Source: Erysipelotrichaceae bacterium (lineage in GTDB: Bacteria; Bacillota_I; Bacilli_A; Erysipelotrichales; Erysipelotrichaceae). Taken from it: 23,964 bases of DNA. The stretch's first letter is position 1; each line of letters begins with the position of its first letter. Location of the stretch: the NCBI GenBank assembly GCA_024681275.1, contig JAILBD010000034.1, positions 1 to 23,964 of the forward strand, written 5' to 3'. This document shows positions 1 to 8,461 of the stretch, piece after piece. Under the pieces are notes generated by a model that was given only the letters and a program-made list of their open reading frames with translations, had not been told where the DNA came from and ran no database searches. A program made the translations under genes and the position numbers.

Positions 1-140
1 GGTCTGCAGACCAGACTGACGAAAAAGGACAGGAAACTGACAAAAAGGAATATCCTCAGCAGAGAGAAAAGATCGATGCCCTTGAACTGGACAAAATGAA
101 AAATGATCTCCAGCAGGAACATCGGTATGAACAGATATAA
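1..140 (+). CDS. C-terminal end of an unidentified plus-strand protein (partial)
   Basis: The frame beginning at base 3 is open from the window edge to a TAA at 138-140, giving about 45 residues that end in ...QQEHRYEQI. The peptide is very hydrophilic and charged (many E, D, K and Q), fitting a flexible or helical tail of a larger protein. No domain can be recognised. It converges on xerC with about 26 bases between the two stop codons. Only the tail is visible, so it may be spurious; the clean stop immediately before the convergent gene and the protein-like composition favour a real gene. In Bacillus-type genomes hslV/hslU/codY would follow xerC on the same strand, so the conserved order ends here. 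Confidence 0.5.
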   Translation, partial: SADQTDEKGQETDKKEYPQQREKIDALELDKMKNDLQQEHRYEQI

Positions 141-166
141 AAATCTCAGATCGAATTTAAGTTTTT

Positions 167-1078
167 TCATTTGGCATGCGGATGGGCTGAATCCACAGCA
201 TTCTTCAGACGATCATAAGTCAGATGCGTGTAGAGCTGTGTCGTCGACAGATTCTCATGTCCCAACAGTTCCTGGACCGTTCTGAGGTCTGCACCGTTGT
301 CCAGGAGATGTGTGGCAAAAGAGTGTCTGAGCATATGCGGATGGACCGCGATCTCAAGTCCAGCTTTTATTCTAGCATTTTCCAGAAGAAGTTGAACACT
401 TCTTGGCGATATTTTTCCTTTTCTTTGAGAAACGAAAAAATAAGGAAAGGAATCATCCGCATAATCGTTTCGATACATGTGCTCGTACAGATCGAAGAGT
501 TCATTGAGACGCGGATAATAAGGAACGATCCTTTCTTTGTTCCCCTTTCCTATCACTCTTAGGAAAAGGTCTCTTCTGTCGATCATGTCAGTCTGCAGAT
601 CGCAGCATTCCGAGATTCGAAGACCGCAGGCATAGATCGTTTCCAGGATACAGCGGTTCCTGACCTGCAGAGGATCATCCAGATCAAAGGAATCAAAAAG
701 TCTTTCGACCTGATCGAAAGTCAGGACATCAGGCAGATGTTTCTCGACATGGACCTTCCTGAACTGGGCAAAAGGATTCTCATCGCAGATATGCCTTTCA
801 TTCAGGAAACGATAGAAGGAACGAAGTGCACTCAGATTGCGGGCATAGGTCGAATTGGAGATCTTGCCCCTTGAGATCTTGCCCGAACGCAGAAGATCGA
901 TATAGTCAAAGACGACGTTCTTATCAACGGAAGACAGATCATCTATGCCTTCCTTCTCCAGAAAAGCAATAAACCGGGAAACATCCCGGTAATAGGAATC
1001 GGCCGTCCGATCGGAACCAGTCCTCTTGTCATACATATAACGGATGAACTCATCAAGAGTCTTATACATGTCTTGCAT
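167..1078 (-). CDS. xerC: Tyrosine recombinase XerC/XerD-type (CodV-like)
   Basis: Site-specific tyrosine recombinase of the Xer type. In this family the enzyme resolves chromosome dimers at dif together with a second Xer protein and with FtsK, which is also encoded in this window. Counted from the ATG at 1078 the protein has 303 residues, with an N-terminal SAM-like core-binding domain (about 1-100) and a catalytic domain. All six catalytic positions are visible: R154 (GLRISE), K178 (GKGNKER), H248 and R251 (HPHMLRHSF), H274 (GHENLS) and the nucleophile Y283 (TQLYTH). It is the last gene of the topA-trmFO-xerC unit and its start overlaps the trmFO end. Start choice is uncertain. A TTG at 1087 and an ATG at 1069 are in frame, and the GAAGAG upstream is better spaced for the 1069 ATG. 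The name xerC rests on synteny with Bacillus codV; sequence alone does not separate XerC from XerD. Confidence 0.9.
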   Translation of the reverse strand: MQDMYKTLDEFIRYMYDKRTGSDRTADSYYRDVSRFIAFLEKEGIDDLSSVDKNVVFDYIDLLRSGKISRGKISNSTYARNLSALRSFYRFLNERHICDENPFAQFRKVHVEKHLPDVLTFDQVERLFDSFDLDDPLQVRNRCILETIYACGLRISECCDLQTDMIDRRDLFLRVIGKGNKERIVPYYPRLNELFDLYEHMYRNDYADDSFPYFFVSQRKGKISPRSVQLLLENARIKAGLEIAVHPHMLRHSFATHLLDNGADLRTVQELLGHENLSTTQLYTHLTYDRLKNAVDSAHPHAK

Positions 1079-2354
1079 ACTCTTCAACAGTCTCTAGTGC
1101 ATGTTCAGCATAGACTTTCTTTTTTTCGGATTTCGGACCATCGTATTCATAACGGAAGATGCCGAAATTGGCGTTCATCGGCTGCAGCTTTGTGATGTTC
1201 CTGTCCGAAATATACGAAGCCATGGCGCCGATCATCGTATCCGGACCGAGTTCATAACGGATCTGTCCCCACAGATACTGAGCCAGATTCAAAGCCGCAT
1301 ATAATCCGCTGGCTGCAGATTCGACATAGCCTTCAACACCCGAGATCTGGCCGGCAATGAAAAAATTCGGATGATCGATGAACTGATACTTGTCATTGAT
1401 GATGTTAGGTGAATTCAGATAGGTGTTCCGATGCATGACGCCGTATCTGACGATCCTGACATTCTTCAATGCAGGAACGGTCTTCAAGACTTCTTCCTGA
1501 GAGCCGAAAGTCAGATGCGTCTGGAAGCCGACGACATTATACAAGGTGTCGATCGCATTATCTTTTCTCAGCTGAACGACCGCATAAGGTTTGACACCGT
1601 CATGCTCCAGCCCGACCGGTTTCATCGGACCAAAGAGAAGGGTCTTATATCCCCTTCTTGCCATCTCTTCAAAAGGCATGCAGCCTTCAAAATACTTCTC
1701 GTCATCGATATCGTGGACCGCGATCTTCCTGGCGTTCAATACCGCATCATAGAAGACCTGGAACTCTTCTCTGTTCAAAGGACAGTTGATATAGTCTCCG
1801 GGATTCTCCTCGTCATAGCGGGACTTGTAGTAGGCGTGATCGAAATCGATGGAATCTTTCTCCACGATCGGTGAGACCGCATCATAGAAATGCAGGAAAT
1901 CATTTCCACACAAGCCGGCGATCTCTTGGGCAAGAGGTCCTTCACACAAGGGTCCGGCGGCAATGATCGTTGCAACGTCTTCATCGAGCTTTGTGACTTC
2001 TTCATAGATCACTTTTATCTTCGGGTGTTCAACGATCCTTTTTGTGATATACGCAGAAAAGCCCTGACGATCGACGGCCAGAGATTTTCCGGCAGGGATG
2101 CGATAGATGTCGGCCGCTTCCATGATCAGCGAATGAAGGATGCGCATCTCCTGCTTCAAAAGGCCAACCGCATTGCCCAGATCGTCGCTTCTGAGGGAAT
2201 TTGAACAGATCAGTTCAGCAAAATCATCTGTCTTGAATGCCGGATGTTTTTTGACCGGTTTCTGTTCATAAAGTTCGACATCAAAACCCCTTTCAGCCAA
2301 CTGAAAGGCAGCTTCTGATCCGGCAAGGCCTGCACCGATTACTCTCACTTTCAT
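1062..2354 (-). CDS. trmFO: TrmFO, folate/FAD-dependent tRNA (uracil-54-C5) methyltransferase
   Basis: TrmFO makes 5-methyluridine at position 54 of the tRNA T-loop using methylenetetrahydrofolate and FAD. The 430-residue protein starts [16 protein letters not shown], the Rossmann FAD-binding motif of the GidA/TrmFO family. The two cysteines used by the Bacillus enzyme are present as C50 (ELICSNS) and C225 (FEGCMPF), close to their usual positions of 53 and 226, and the length matches the family (about 435). I placed the start at the ATG at 2352-2354. The open frame continues about 22 codons upstream, but that part lies inside topA and does not resemble TrmFO. The topA stop and this ATG share one base (TAATG), implying translational coupling, with a weak AGAAAG ahead of it. 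Confidence 0.95.
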   Translation of the reverse strand: MKVRVIGAGLAGSEAAFQLAERGFDVELYEQKPVKKHPAFKTDDFAELICSNSLRSDDLGNAVGLLKQEMRILHSLIMEAADIYRIPAGKSLAVDRQGFSAYITKRIVEHPKIKVIYEEVTKLDEDVATIIAAGPLCEGPLAQEIAGLCGNDFLHFYDAVSPIVEKDSIDFDHAYYKSRYDEENPGDYINCPLNREEFQVFYDAVLNARKIAVHDIDDEKYFEGCMPFEEMARRGYKTLLFGPMKPVGLEHDGVKPYAVVQLRKDNAIDTLYNVVGFQTHLTFGSQEEVLKTVPALKNVRIVRYGVMHRNTYLNSPNIINDKYQFIDHPNFFIAGQISGVEGYVESAASGLYAALNLAQYLWGQIRYELGPDTMIGAMASYISDRNITKLQPMNANFGIFRYEYDGPKSEKKKVYAEHALETVEEYARHV

Positions 2355-4354
2355 TATTTTTTCTTTCTGCGATAGAATCTCTTCGGCTGTTCTGAATCGA
2401 TCGATTCGATATACTTGCATTTCGGATAATTGGAACAGCCAATGAAATAATTGCCGTAACGTGATTTACGCTTCAGCAAAGGCATTCCGCACTCCGGACA
2501 GGTCCTGCCGATCTCTTCGGGTTCCTCTTTCTTGACGAGGGATTCATGCCATTTGCAGGTCGGATAGTTGATGCATGATTTGAATTTGCCGAAACGTCCG
2601 TTCCTGATCACGACATCGCCGCCGCATTCAGGACAGGTCTCGCCGGTCTTTTCAGGCTGGACCTTTTCCATCTTCTCATATGCGGAATCCACCAGTGGCT
2701 GGAAACGGTCATAAAAAGCTCTCAGAGATGCTGTCGAATCAAGTTTGTCTTCAGCGATCTCATCCAGTTCGGATTCCATTTCCGCCGTATATTTGATATT
2801 GATCACCTGCCGGAAATACTCCCGCAGTTTTTCATCTGTCAGAATGCCCTGACGGGTCGGGAAGAAATACTTCGTTTTGCCCGAATCAGATGCCTTTTTG
2901 TATTCTACATAATTGCGCTTTTCTATCGTATCGATGATCGTCGCATAAGTCGAAGGTCTGCCAACACCTTCTTCTTCCAGCGCTTTGATCAGCTTCGCTT
3001 CTGTATAACGGCTCGGTCCTTCAGTGAAATGCTGTTCCTTTTCGATCTTCTTCGCTTTCAGGATGTCTCCCTTTTCAAGTTTAGGCAGGATGATATCTTT
3101 GGAACCGTCATAATCACCATAGACTTTAAGGAAACCGTCAAATTCCATCTTGGAACCGCTGACTGTGAATTCGTAACCATTGTTATCAAAACTGTAAGTG
3201 ACGGATTTGAAGACAGCTTCTTTCATCAGGGATGCGAGGGCACGGTAATAAATGAAACGATACAGCTTATACTGATCGTTGCTCAGGTATTGCCTGATCG
3301 CTTCCGGCTCATTGGCCAGACTGGTCGGTCTGATCGCTTCATGGGCATCCTGGGATGTCCCATCGTTCTTGACACGGTAAAAGCCTTTGTATTCTTTTCC
3401 AAATTCCTTCCCGATCTTATCGTAAGCGGCAGCAACGAATTCGTTGGAAAGCCTCGTTGAATCGGTACGCATATAAGTGATGAGACCCTGTGCACCGTTT
3501 GCCAGTTCGACACCTTCATAGAGAGACTGAGCGACCATCATGGTCTTTTTGGAAGTAAAGCCGAGTTTGGTCGAAGCCTCCTGCTGCAATGTCGAGGTGA
3601 TAAACGGCAGATAAGCCGCTCTTTTCTTGCTCTTCTCGCTGATATCCTGCAGAAGGAATTCCTCTGACAGGGCCTTTAAAATGGCGTCTGCTTCCGCTTC
3701 GTTTTTGATCTCGATCTTTTTCCCCTGATACCTGCTCAAAGCGGCCAACATCTTCTTTCCGAGATCGGCTGTGATCGTCCAGTATTCCTCAGGCACAAAA
3801 GCTTCGATCTCTTTCTCGCGGTCACAGATCATGCGCAAAGCGATCGACTGCACTCTTCCCGCAGATTTGGAACCGATCTTCTTCTGAAGCAGTTTGGACA
3901 ACTTGAAACCGATGATCCTGTCCAGGATCCTTCTGGTCTCCTGTGACCTGACCAGTGCCATATCGATCGTCCTTGGTTCTTCTAAAGCCTTCAGGACAGC
4001 GTTCTTTGTGATCTCGTTGAAAACGATACGGTTGTTCTCATCGAGCTTTAGTCCAAGCTCTCTTGCCAGATGCCAGGAGATCGCCTCTCCTTCCCTATCA
4101 GGGTCAGTTGCCAGATAGACGAAATCAGCGTCTTTGACCATCTTTTTCAGATCGGAAACAACGCTCTTTTTATCTGCAGAGACCTCATAAGTAGGTTTGA
4201 AATCATTCTCGACGTCGACGCCGAGGCCTTCCTTGCCTTTCGTCGCCAGGTCGCATATATGTCCCTTGGAAGAAGTGACTTTGAAATCCTTTCCAAGGTA
4301 TTTTTCGATCGTCTTTGATTTTGACGGGGATTCTACGATTACCAGATTTTTCAT
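2354..4354 (-). CDS. topA: DNA topoisomerase I (type IA)
   Basis: Type IA topoisomerase that relaxes negative supercoils. The 666-residue protein starts with the TOPRIM domain: VESPSK at 7-12 and the acidic metal-binding DPDREGE at 84-90. The catalytic tyrosine is Y294 in ITYMRTDS. The C-terminus has two four-cysteine zinc ribbons (from about residue 578, TCPECGG, and about 621, TCPECGM) followed by a short basic tail, fewer than the three or more found in some proteobacterial enzymes but normal for Firmicutes. The start is an ATG with AAAGG about 8 bases upstream and a TATAAT at 4375-4380, so a promoter may lie between dprA and topA. It is first in a tightly packed topA-trmFO-xerC unit. Confidence 0.97.
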   Translation of the reverse strand: MKNLVIVESPSKSKTIEKYLGKDFKVTSSKGHICDLATKGKEGLGVDVENDFKPTYEVSADKKSVVSDLKKMVKDADFVYLATDPDREGEAISWHLARELGLKLDENNRIVFNEITKNAVLKALEEPRTIDMALVRSQETRRILDRIIGFKLSKLLQKKIGSKSAGRVQSIALRMICDREKEIEAFVPEEYWTITADLGKKMLAALSRYQGKKIEIKNEAEADAILKALSEEFLLQDISEKSKKRAAYLPFITSTLQQEASTKLGFTSKKTMMVAQSLYEGVELANGAQGLITYMRTDSTRLSNEFVAAAYDKIGKEFGKEYKGFYRVKNDGTSQDAHEAIRPTSLANEPEAIRQYLSNDQYKLYRFIYYRALASLMKEAVFKSVTYSFDNNGYEFTVSGSKMEFDGFLKVYGDYDGSKDIILPKLEKGDILKAKKIEKEQHFTEGPSRYTEAKLIKALEEEGVGRPSTYATIIDTIEKRNYVEYKKASDSGKTKYFFPTRQGILTDEKLREYFRQVINIKYTAEMESELDEIAEDKLDSTASLRAFYDRFQPLVDSAYEKMEKVQPEKTGETCPECGGDVVIRNGRFGKFKSCINYPTCKWHESLVKKEEPEEIGRTCPECGMPLLKRKSRYGNYFIGCSNYPKCKYIESIDSEQPKRFYRRKKK

Positions 4355-4374
4355 ATTGTTACCTTTTACAAATC

Positions 4375-4380
4375 ATTATA
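4375..4380 (-). promoter_or_regulatory. Candidate -10 box for topA
   Basis: A perfect TATAAT on the minus strand lies 20 bases before the topA ATG in the 41-base dprA-topA gap. It would give a leader of about 14 nt carrying AAAGG. No good TTGACA-like element is at 16-18 bp. The region is AT-rich, so chance cannot be excluded. Confidence 0.4.
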
Positions 4381-4395
4381 TTTACACAAATGAAA

Positions 4396-5109
4396 TCAAA
4401 ATGCAATTTCTTCGCGCAGGATGGGCTGGGCACCTTCATAGATCATCTGATTGTTCTGAACGCCTTCTTCCGTGAATATATCATATGGAAGGACGCAGAT
4501 CTGCCTGCCCAGTTCCAGCGCTTCATTGACACTTGTCATCGTCCCGGAACGCGCTCTGCTTTGCATGATGCAGACCTTCTGTGACAAAGCGGCTATGATG
4601 CGGTTCCGGAACGGGAAATGAAAGGCAAGAGGTTTGCTGAGAGAGGGATACTCGGAAAGGATGAGTCCCCTCTCAGCGACATCCCTGATCAGATCTTCAT
4701 TGCATCTGGGATAGATGTAATCAATGCCACAGCCCAGAATGCCGATCGTTTTTTCTGCGTTTCTGTGTGCGCAGGCATCGATCCCCTTTGCCAGTCCGGA
4801 GACAAGGACCTTGTCTTTGTGATGTCTGGCCAGACCTTCCGTCGCCTTCAAGGCATAGGCACAGGGATCTCTGGAACCGACGATCGCATATTTTTCTTCG
4901 CATAAAAGCTTCAGATCACCTTTGTAGTACAGAACAAAAGGCGGATACTTCAGATCCAGCAGTTCCTTTGGATATCCATCATCGAATATCGTCAGAGCAT
5001 TTTCGATCCTCAAGCATCGCACATCCCTGTCTTCCCGGACTGCCTTCAGGATCTCACCATACTCTCCGCCACAATAAAAAGAATAGGAGATCAGTTTTTC
5101 TCTGTTCAT
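4396..5109 (-). CDS. dprA: DprA/Smf-family DNA-processing protein (short form)
   Basis: DprA binds incoming single-stranded DNA and loads RecA during transformation. The 237-residue protein contains the Rossmann-like core: AIVGSRDPCAYALK, VSGLAKGIDACAH, IGILGCGIDYIYP, and FPFRNRIIAALSQKV followed by RARSGTMTSVNEALELGR. It is shorter than typical DprA (about 280-380 residues): the winged-helix C-terminal domain is absent and the N-terminal extension is small. The location between rnhB and topA is the conserved Bacillus-type position. The start is an ATG at 5107-5109; a TTG immediately before it is less likely. No clear Shine-Dalgarno precedes it. Core residues look intact, so the gene seems functional. 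Confidence 0.9.
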   Translation of the reverse strand: MNREKLISYSFYCGGEYGEILKAVREDRDVRCLRIENALTIFDDGYPKELLDLKYPPFVLYYKGDLKLLCEEKYAIVGSRDPCAYALKATEGLARHHKDKVLVSGLAKGIDACAHRNAEKTIGILGCGIDYIYPRCNEDLIRDVAERGLILSEYPSLSKPLAFHFPFRNRIIAALSQKVCIMQSRARSGTMTSVNEALELGRQICVLPYDIFTEEGVQNNQMIYEGAQPILREEIAF

Positions 5110-5151
5110 CAATACATTATTTGCAGAAAAAACCGAAAATCCTAATCTTTT

Positions 5152-5754
5152 TTAAAATAATTTCAGCTGTCTGTCCCGGCACGGCCTGAAAGACATGCGA
5201 TACAGTTCATTGATCCCGTATTCATCCATCAGTTCGAGGTGCCTTTTTGTGCCGTAGCCTTTATGATTCCTGTATTCATATTGCGGATACAGCACATCAT
5301 AGCCCATCATGATATGGTCTCTGAGCACCTTGGCAAGTATGCTTGCGCCGGCGATCGATATCGACTTCGCATCTCCTTTGATGATGCTGACAGTATCATA
5401 ACGATCCAGCGGCATCGCATCCGTGATCGTCAGGGAATGGATGTTCGTCGACATGGAAAGCTGTATCATCGCTCTTTGCGTGGCGTGATAGATGTCATAC
5501 CTGTCGATATCGGATGGAGAAACGATACTGAAAGCATAATGATGCGCATCCTTGATGATCTGTTTGAACAGCAATTCCCTTTTTTTCTCAGTCAGCTTCT
5601 TGGAATCATCGATCAGTTCATTGACGTAATTGATCGGAAACACGCAGCAGGCCACGACCAGAGGACCACATAAAGGACCGCGCCCTGCTTCATCGATCCC
5701 CATCACGTATTCATCTTTCTCCCAGCAAAGTGTCTCGTATTTATTCTCCAGCAT
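5152..5754 (-). CDS. rnhB: Ribonuclease HII
   Basis: RNase HII removes ribonucleotides from DNA and RNA primers from RNA-DNA hybrids. The 200-residue protein has the catalytic GIDEAGRGPLCGP motif (D21, E22) and the KGDAKSISIAGASILAKV and HKGYGTKRHLE blocks typical of the family. The length is slightly under the usual 200-260. The ATG at 5752-5754 overlaps the end of rbgA by 14 bases; ribosome-binding information is weak, so coupling to rbgA translation is likely. An in-frame ATG just before GIDEAGRG would remove about 17 residues. rbgA-rnhB adjacency is widely conserved in Firmicutes. Confidence 0.95.
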   Translation of the reverse strand: MLENKYETLCWEKDEYVMGIDEAGRGPLCGPLVVACCVFPINYVNELIDDSKKLTEKKRELLFKQIIKDAHHYAFSIVSPSDIDRYDIYHATQRAMIQLSMSTNIHSLTITDAMPLDRYDTVSIIKGDAKSISIAGASILAKVLRDHIMMGYDVLYPQYEYRNHKGYGTKRHLELMDEYGINELYRMSFRPCRDRQLKLF

Positions 5755-6583
5755 CCTGCCAGGTGATCCTTCCTATCTTGTTTCCTCTGATGTCCTTGAG
5801 GATCGCATCAACTGCCTTAGGCAGATTGATCTCATCATCACTGATCAGCCAGAGTTTTTCAAAAGCGATCTTCTCCAGAAGATCCTGACTGTTCTCATCT
5901 ATACCATATCTTTTTGCGATCAGGCCCGGGTAGATCTGTCTGAGATAATCCAGACCGAAGCGGACCAGATCTTCTTTGTCCAGGATGTCATCGTTGATCG
6001 AACCGATCAGAGCCAGCAGTCTTGCGTTTTCCTGATCATCGATCTTAGGCCATAAAACGCCCGGCGTATCAAGAAGTTCCACGTCCTCGTTGATGCGGAT
6101 CCATTGCAGAGCTTTCGTGACACCAGGTCTGTTCTCTGCTTTGGCAACTTTCTTTTTCACGATGTTGTTGATGAAAGTGGATTTTCCGACATTGGGAATG
6201 CCCACGATCATTGCCCTTAAGACCTTTTTACGGATCCCTCTGGCTTTCGCCCTTTCAAGCTTGTCTTTCAGGATCAGTTTCACCTCGTTGACGACTGTCT
6301 TGCTCAGATTGTCGGAAGTGGAATCAACGATCAGGCAATGCTCAAATCTGTCTTTCCACGCAAGGCTCTTTTTCTCATCGGCCAGATCAGCCTTATTCAA
6401 TATGATAAGCACCGGTTTATTTTTCGAAAGCTCCTGCAGCATCGGATTGGCACTGGCTTCAGGGATGCGCGCATCCCTGAGCTCTATGACGATATCCACA
6501 AGTTTGAGCTGTTCTTCCATCTGCCTTCTGGCTTTCGCCATATGGCCCGGATACCAGTTGATCTTGTTCATGTTTTCACTCAT
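5741..6583 (-). CDS. rbgA: Ribosome biogenesis GTPase RbgA (YlqF)
   Basis: Circularly permuted GTPase needed for late assembly of the 50S subunit (uL6/bL27/bL36 region in Bacillus). The permuted order is visible in the 280-residue protein: G4 NKAD at 63-66, then G1 GIPNVGKST at 128-136, then G3 DTPG at 172-175. The N-terminus (INWYPGHMAKARRQM) is typical of RbgA. A helical C-terminal domain follows. The ATG shares one base with the stop of the upstream metallo-hydrolase (TGATG) and has GGAG at good spacing, so the two genes are translationally coupled. Confidence 0.97.
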   Translation of the reverse strand: MSENMNKINWYPGHMAKARRQMEEQLKLVDIVIELRDARIPEASANPMLQELSKNKPVLIILNKADLADEKKSLAWKDRFEHCLIVDSTSDNLSKTVVNEVKLILKDKLERAKARGIRKKVLRAMIVGIPNVGKSTFINNIVKKKVAKAENRPGVTKALQWIRINEDVELLDTPGVLWPKIDDQENARLLALIGSINDDILDKEDLVRFGLDYLRQIYPGLIAKRYGIDENSQDLLEKIAFEKLWLISDDEINLPKAVDAILKDIRGNKIGRITWQDAGE

Positions 6584-7389
6584 CAGTCTATCTCCACTTC
6601 CAGTCCAACACCGACTTCATTGATCTCCAGTCTTTTAGCCATTTCCGTCTTCGCCTTCAAAGACACGCAATGACACGGATACAGCATCCTGATCTCATTG
6701 GCTGCAAGATAATCGATCGTAGCCTGCAGACGCTCATCGTTCTCAAAAAGATGGAAACCGCCTATCACACCTGTGATCCTTTGATCATTGCAGACTCTTT
6801 TGGCCTGTTCGATAATATTGCAGATACCCGAATGAGAACAGCCAGTTATGATAAAAAGGCCATCTTTCCCTTTGTATGCCAAGGCTGTATCATCCAGGAT
6901 GTAATCATCGCTCAACAGATCTTCATAGATCTTCTTGCCGATCGGATAACGTTTTTCAAAATCAAAGCATCCTTCGATCTGACCGAGATAATAAAGATGT
7001 TCCGATATCCTCAAAGGTTCTTTGCTGAAAGAAAGATCGAATCCTTTTGATACTTCATCAAGAGAAAGAGGAGATCCGATCGGAAGACCAGTATCATCCT
7101 GCCTGTATGCAAAGGCATCAGGATGGGCAATGATCCTCAACCCCTTATGGGTCTTTCTCAGATACTGAAGTCCGCCACTGTGATCGTTATGTCCGTGTGA
7201 CAGGATCATGGCGTTCAGCTCCTGAAGTTCGATCTTCATCTTTGAAGCATTCTTGATAAAGACATCTGAATAAGCGCTGTCAAAGAGGAACTTTTTATCC
7301 CCGTCTTCAATATAAAAACTGAGGGCAGGCTCGCCCAAATAATACATATCGATATATGTATAATTATCGACCAGAACAGTCAGTTTCAT
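6583..7389 (-). CDS. Metallo-beta-lactamase-fold hydrolase, COG1237-like
   Basis: A 268-residue MBL-fold protein. Metal-binding signature LSHGHNDHSGG (H65, H67, D69, H70) is followed by ITGCSHSGICN, GVIGGFHLF and YPCHC, the block order of the group often annotated as metal-dependent hydrolase or 7,8-dihydropterin-6-methyl-4-(ribofuranosyl)-aminobenzene-phosphate-synthase-like. The actual substrate cannot be told. All metal ligands look intact. It has no signal peptide, so it is probably cytoplasmic. It lies two bases after lepB and is coupled to rbgA by a TGATG overlap, placing it inside a ribosome-maturation/export operon; it is not a usual member of the Bacillus cluster. The ATG at 7387-7389 gives a natural N-terminus. 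Confidence 0.85.
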   Translation of the reverse strand: MKLTVLVDNYTYIDMYYLGEPALSFYIEDGDKKFLFDSAYSDVFIKNASKMKIELQELNAMILSHGHNDHSGGLQYLRKTHKGLRIIAHPDAFAYRQDDTGLPIGSPLSLDEVSKGFDLSFSKEPLRISEHLYYLGQIEGCFDFEKRYPIGKKIYEDLLSDDYILDDTALAYKGKDGLFIITGCSHSGICNIIEQAKRVCNDQRITGVIGGFHLFENDERLQATIDYLAANEIRMLYPCHCVSLKAKTEMAKRLEINEVGVGLEVEID

Positions 7390-7391
7390 AA

Positions 7392-7901
7392 CTATTTGTT
7401 GAAACCAAGCTGATCAAAAGGATAGATGACCAGAAGGTGTGTCGACAAGATCTGTCCCGCTTTGAAAGGACCGTAAAAACGTGAATCACGGGATACATTG
7501 CGGTTATCGCCCATGCAATAGTATTCATCACTTCCCAGCTCGATCTTGAAATCCTGCGTCGTCACTTCCTTCAGGAAAGGTTCCTCGATGAAAGCTCCAT
7601 CGATATATAGCTTGTTGTCGATATATTCGACCGTCTCACCGGGCAGACCTATCACCCTTTTCACAAGCAGCTTTTCATCGGTAGGAGCCTCGATCCTGAT
7701 GACCGCAGTATCGAAACGATCGATGCCAAACATCTTGGTGATGATGAAGGAATAGCCATATTCCCCTTCTTTATACGTAGGATACATGCTGCTGCCGTTG
7801 ACGACGCAAGGCATGAAAACGAAATTGATCAAAATCAGCACCAGAGCAAGTGCTTTTATAATGAACCAGAATAGCTCCGCAAAAAAACCTTTTTTCATCA
7901 T
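7392..7901 (-). CDS. lepB: Signal peptidase I
   Basis: Membrane-bound serine protease that removes signal peptides from exported proteins. The 169-residue protein has one N-terminal membrane anchor (about 8-30), the Ser nucleophile S38 in NGSSMYPT, the general-base Lys K81 in VKRVIGLPGE, and the conserved MGDNRNVSRDSRFYG block. Size and single anchor match Gram-positive SipS-type enzymes. Two consecutive ATG codons (7896-7901) form the start; a TATAAT ends 5 bases before the first and no Shine-Dalgarno is present, so the mRNA may be leaderless. lepB is the first gene after the rplS terminator and probably leads lepB-MBL-rbgA-rnhB-dprA. Confidence 0.96.
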   Translation of the reverse strand: MMKKGFFAELFWFIIKALALVLILINFVFMPCVVNGSSMYPTYKEGEYGYSFIITKMFGIDRFDTAVIRIEAPTDEKLLVKRVIGLPGETVEYIDNKLYIDGAFIEEPFLKEVTTQDFKIELGSDEYYCMGDNRNVSRDSRFYGPFKAGQILSTHLLVIYPFDQLGFNK

Positions 7902-7906
7902 TTACT

Positions 7907-7912
7907 ATTATA
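7907..7912 (-). promoter_or_regulatory. -10 box of lepB directly before the start codon
   Basis: Perfect TATAAT on the minus strand, 5 bases before the first ATG of an ATGATG pair and just downstream of the rplS terminator. Initiation 6-8 bases after the box would start the mRNA at or beside the AUG. The -35 region is poor. Confidence 0.55.
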
Positions 7913-7920
7913 CTCATAAG

Positions 7921-7943
7921 AAAAGCCGCTTTTGACGGCTTTT
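7921..7943 (-). terminator. Intrinsic terminator of rplS
   Basis: Minus-strand hairpin with a perfect 8-bp stem AAAAGCCG/CGGCTTTT and a 7-base loop, ending in TTTTCTT. It starts 7 bases after the rplS stop codon. Confidence 0.85.
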
Positions 7944-7950
7944 AGAGAAA

Positions 7951-8298
7951 TTATCTGACTTCCTTGATCTTGGCGGATTTGCCTGAACGATTTCTCAGAT
8001 AGAACAGTTTCGCTCTTCTGACTTTACCGATACGCAGAACAGTGATCTTGTCGATGATCGGTGAATGTACAGGGAATGTCCTTTCAACGCCGACACCTGA
8101 AGAGATCTTTCTGACTGTGAAAGTCTGGCCGATACCAGAACCCTGGACCTTTGTTACGACACCTTCGTAAGCCTGGATACGGGATTTGTCACCTTCCTTG
8201 ATCTTGACATCAACACGAACAGTCTGTCCGGGAGCAAGAGCGGGAACATCTGACTTCATCTGGTCTTTAGTAATTTCACTAACTAAACCTAAATTCAT
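7951..8298 (-). CDS. rplS: 50S ribosomal protein bL19
   Basis: bL19 sits at the 30S-50S interface. The 115-residue protein has the family length and conserved blocks: [49 protein letters not shown] and [10 protein letters not shown]. The ATG at 8298 has a strong AAAGGAG 7 bases upstream. The gene stands alone: it has its own promoter (8369-8397) in a 163-base gap after trmD, and its own terminator. Independent transcription fits the known autogenous control of bL19 through its mRNA leader in Bacillus; here the leader is about 65 nt. Confidence 0.97.
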   Translation of the reverse strand: MNLGLVSEITKDQMKSDVPALAPGQTVRVDVKIKEGDKSRIQAYEGVVTKVQGSGIGQTFTVRKISSGVGVERTFPVHSPIIDKITVLRIGKVRRAKLFYLRNRSGKSAKIKEVR

Positions 8299-8364
8299 CT
8301 TATTTCTCCTTTTTCAAAATATAGACATCTGTTCATAATCATAAAGAAAAGCGGAACAGCGCTT
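8299..8364 (-). promoter_or_regulatory. rplS mRNA leader with 5'-terminal hairpin
   Basis: From the expected transcription start (about 8362-8364) the leader begins almost at once with a hairpin, AAGCG-CTGTTC-CGCTT (8349-8364), followed by TTCTTT, and ends with the strong Shine-Dalgarno. bL19 leaders are a known regulatory class in low-GC Gram-positives; whether this one belongs to it is inference. Confidence 0.4.
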
Positions 8365-8368
8365 AATA

Positions 8369-8397
8369 ACTTTACCATAAAAGAAACCTGAAATCAA
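8369..8397 (-). promoter_or_regulatory. rplS promoter (extended -10)
   Basis: TTGATT (8392-8397), a 17-base spacer, then TAAAGT (8369-8374) preceded by TGG, which gives the extended -10 TGn element. It is correctly placed for a single-gene rplS transcript. Confidence 0.65.
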
Positions 8398-8408
8398 ACG
8401 ATTTCTTC

Positions 8409-8450
8409 AAAAAACGCACAGTTTTCTCCGTTATTGCCGCAAAGCAGCAA
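8409..8450 (-). terminator. Probable terminator region after trmD
   Basis: Minus-strand stem TTGCTGC/GCGGCAA with a TTT loop (8434-8450, one G-U pair). It is followed by a weaker AACG...CGTT hairpin that runs into TTTTTT. Neither is ideal alone; together they probably end the rimM-trmD transcript. Confidence 0.45.
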
Positions 8451-8461
8451 AAAGAACATTT

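Noticed and set aside
1069..1087. TTG at 1087 as the xerC start
   Set aside because: It extends the overlap with trmFO to 26 bases, has no ribosome-binding site, and adds residues that xerC proteins do not need; in-frame ATGs at 1078 and 1069 are better.
2355..2420. Upstream extension of trmFO inside topA
   Set aside because: The extra residues precede the canonical [12 protein letters not shown] start and simply read through the topA 3' end in another frame.
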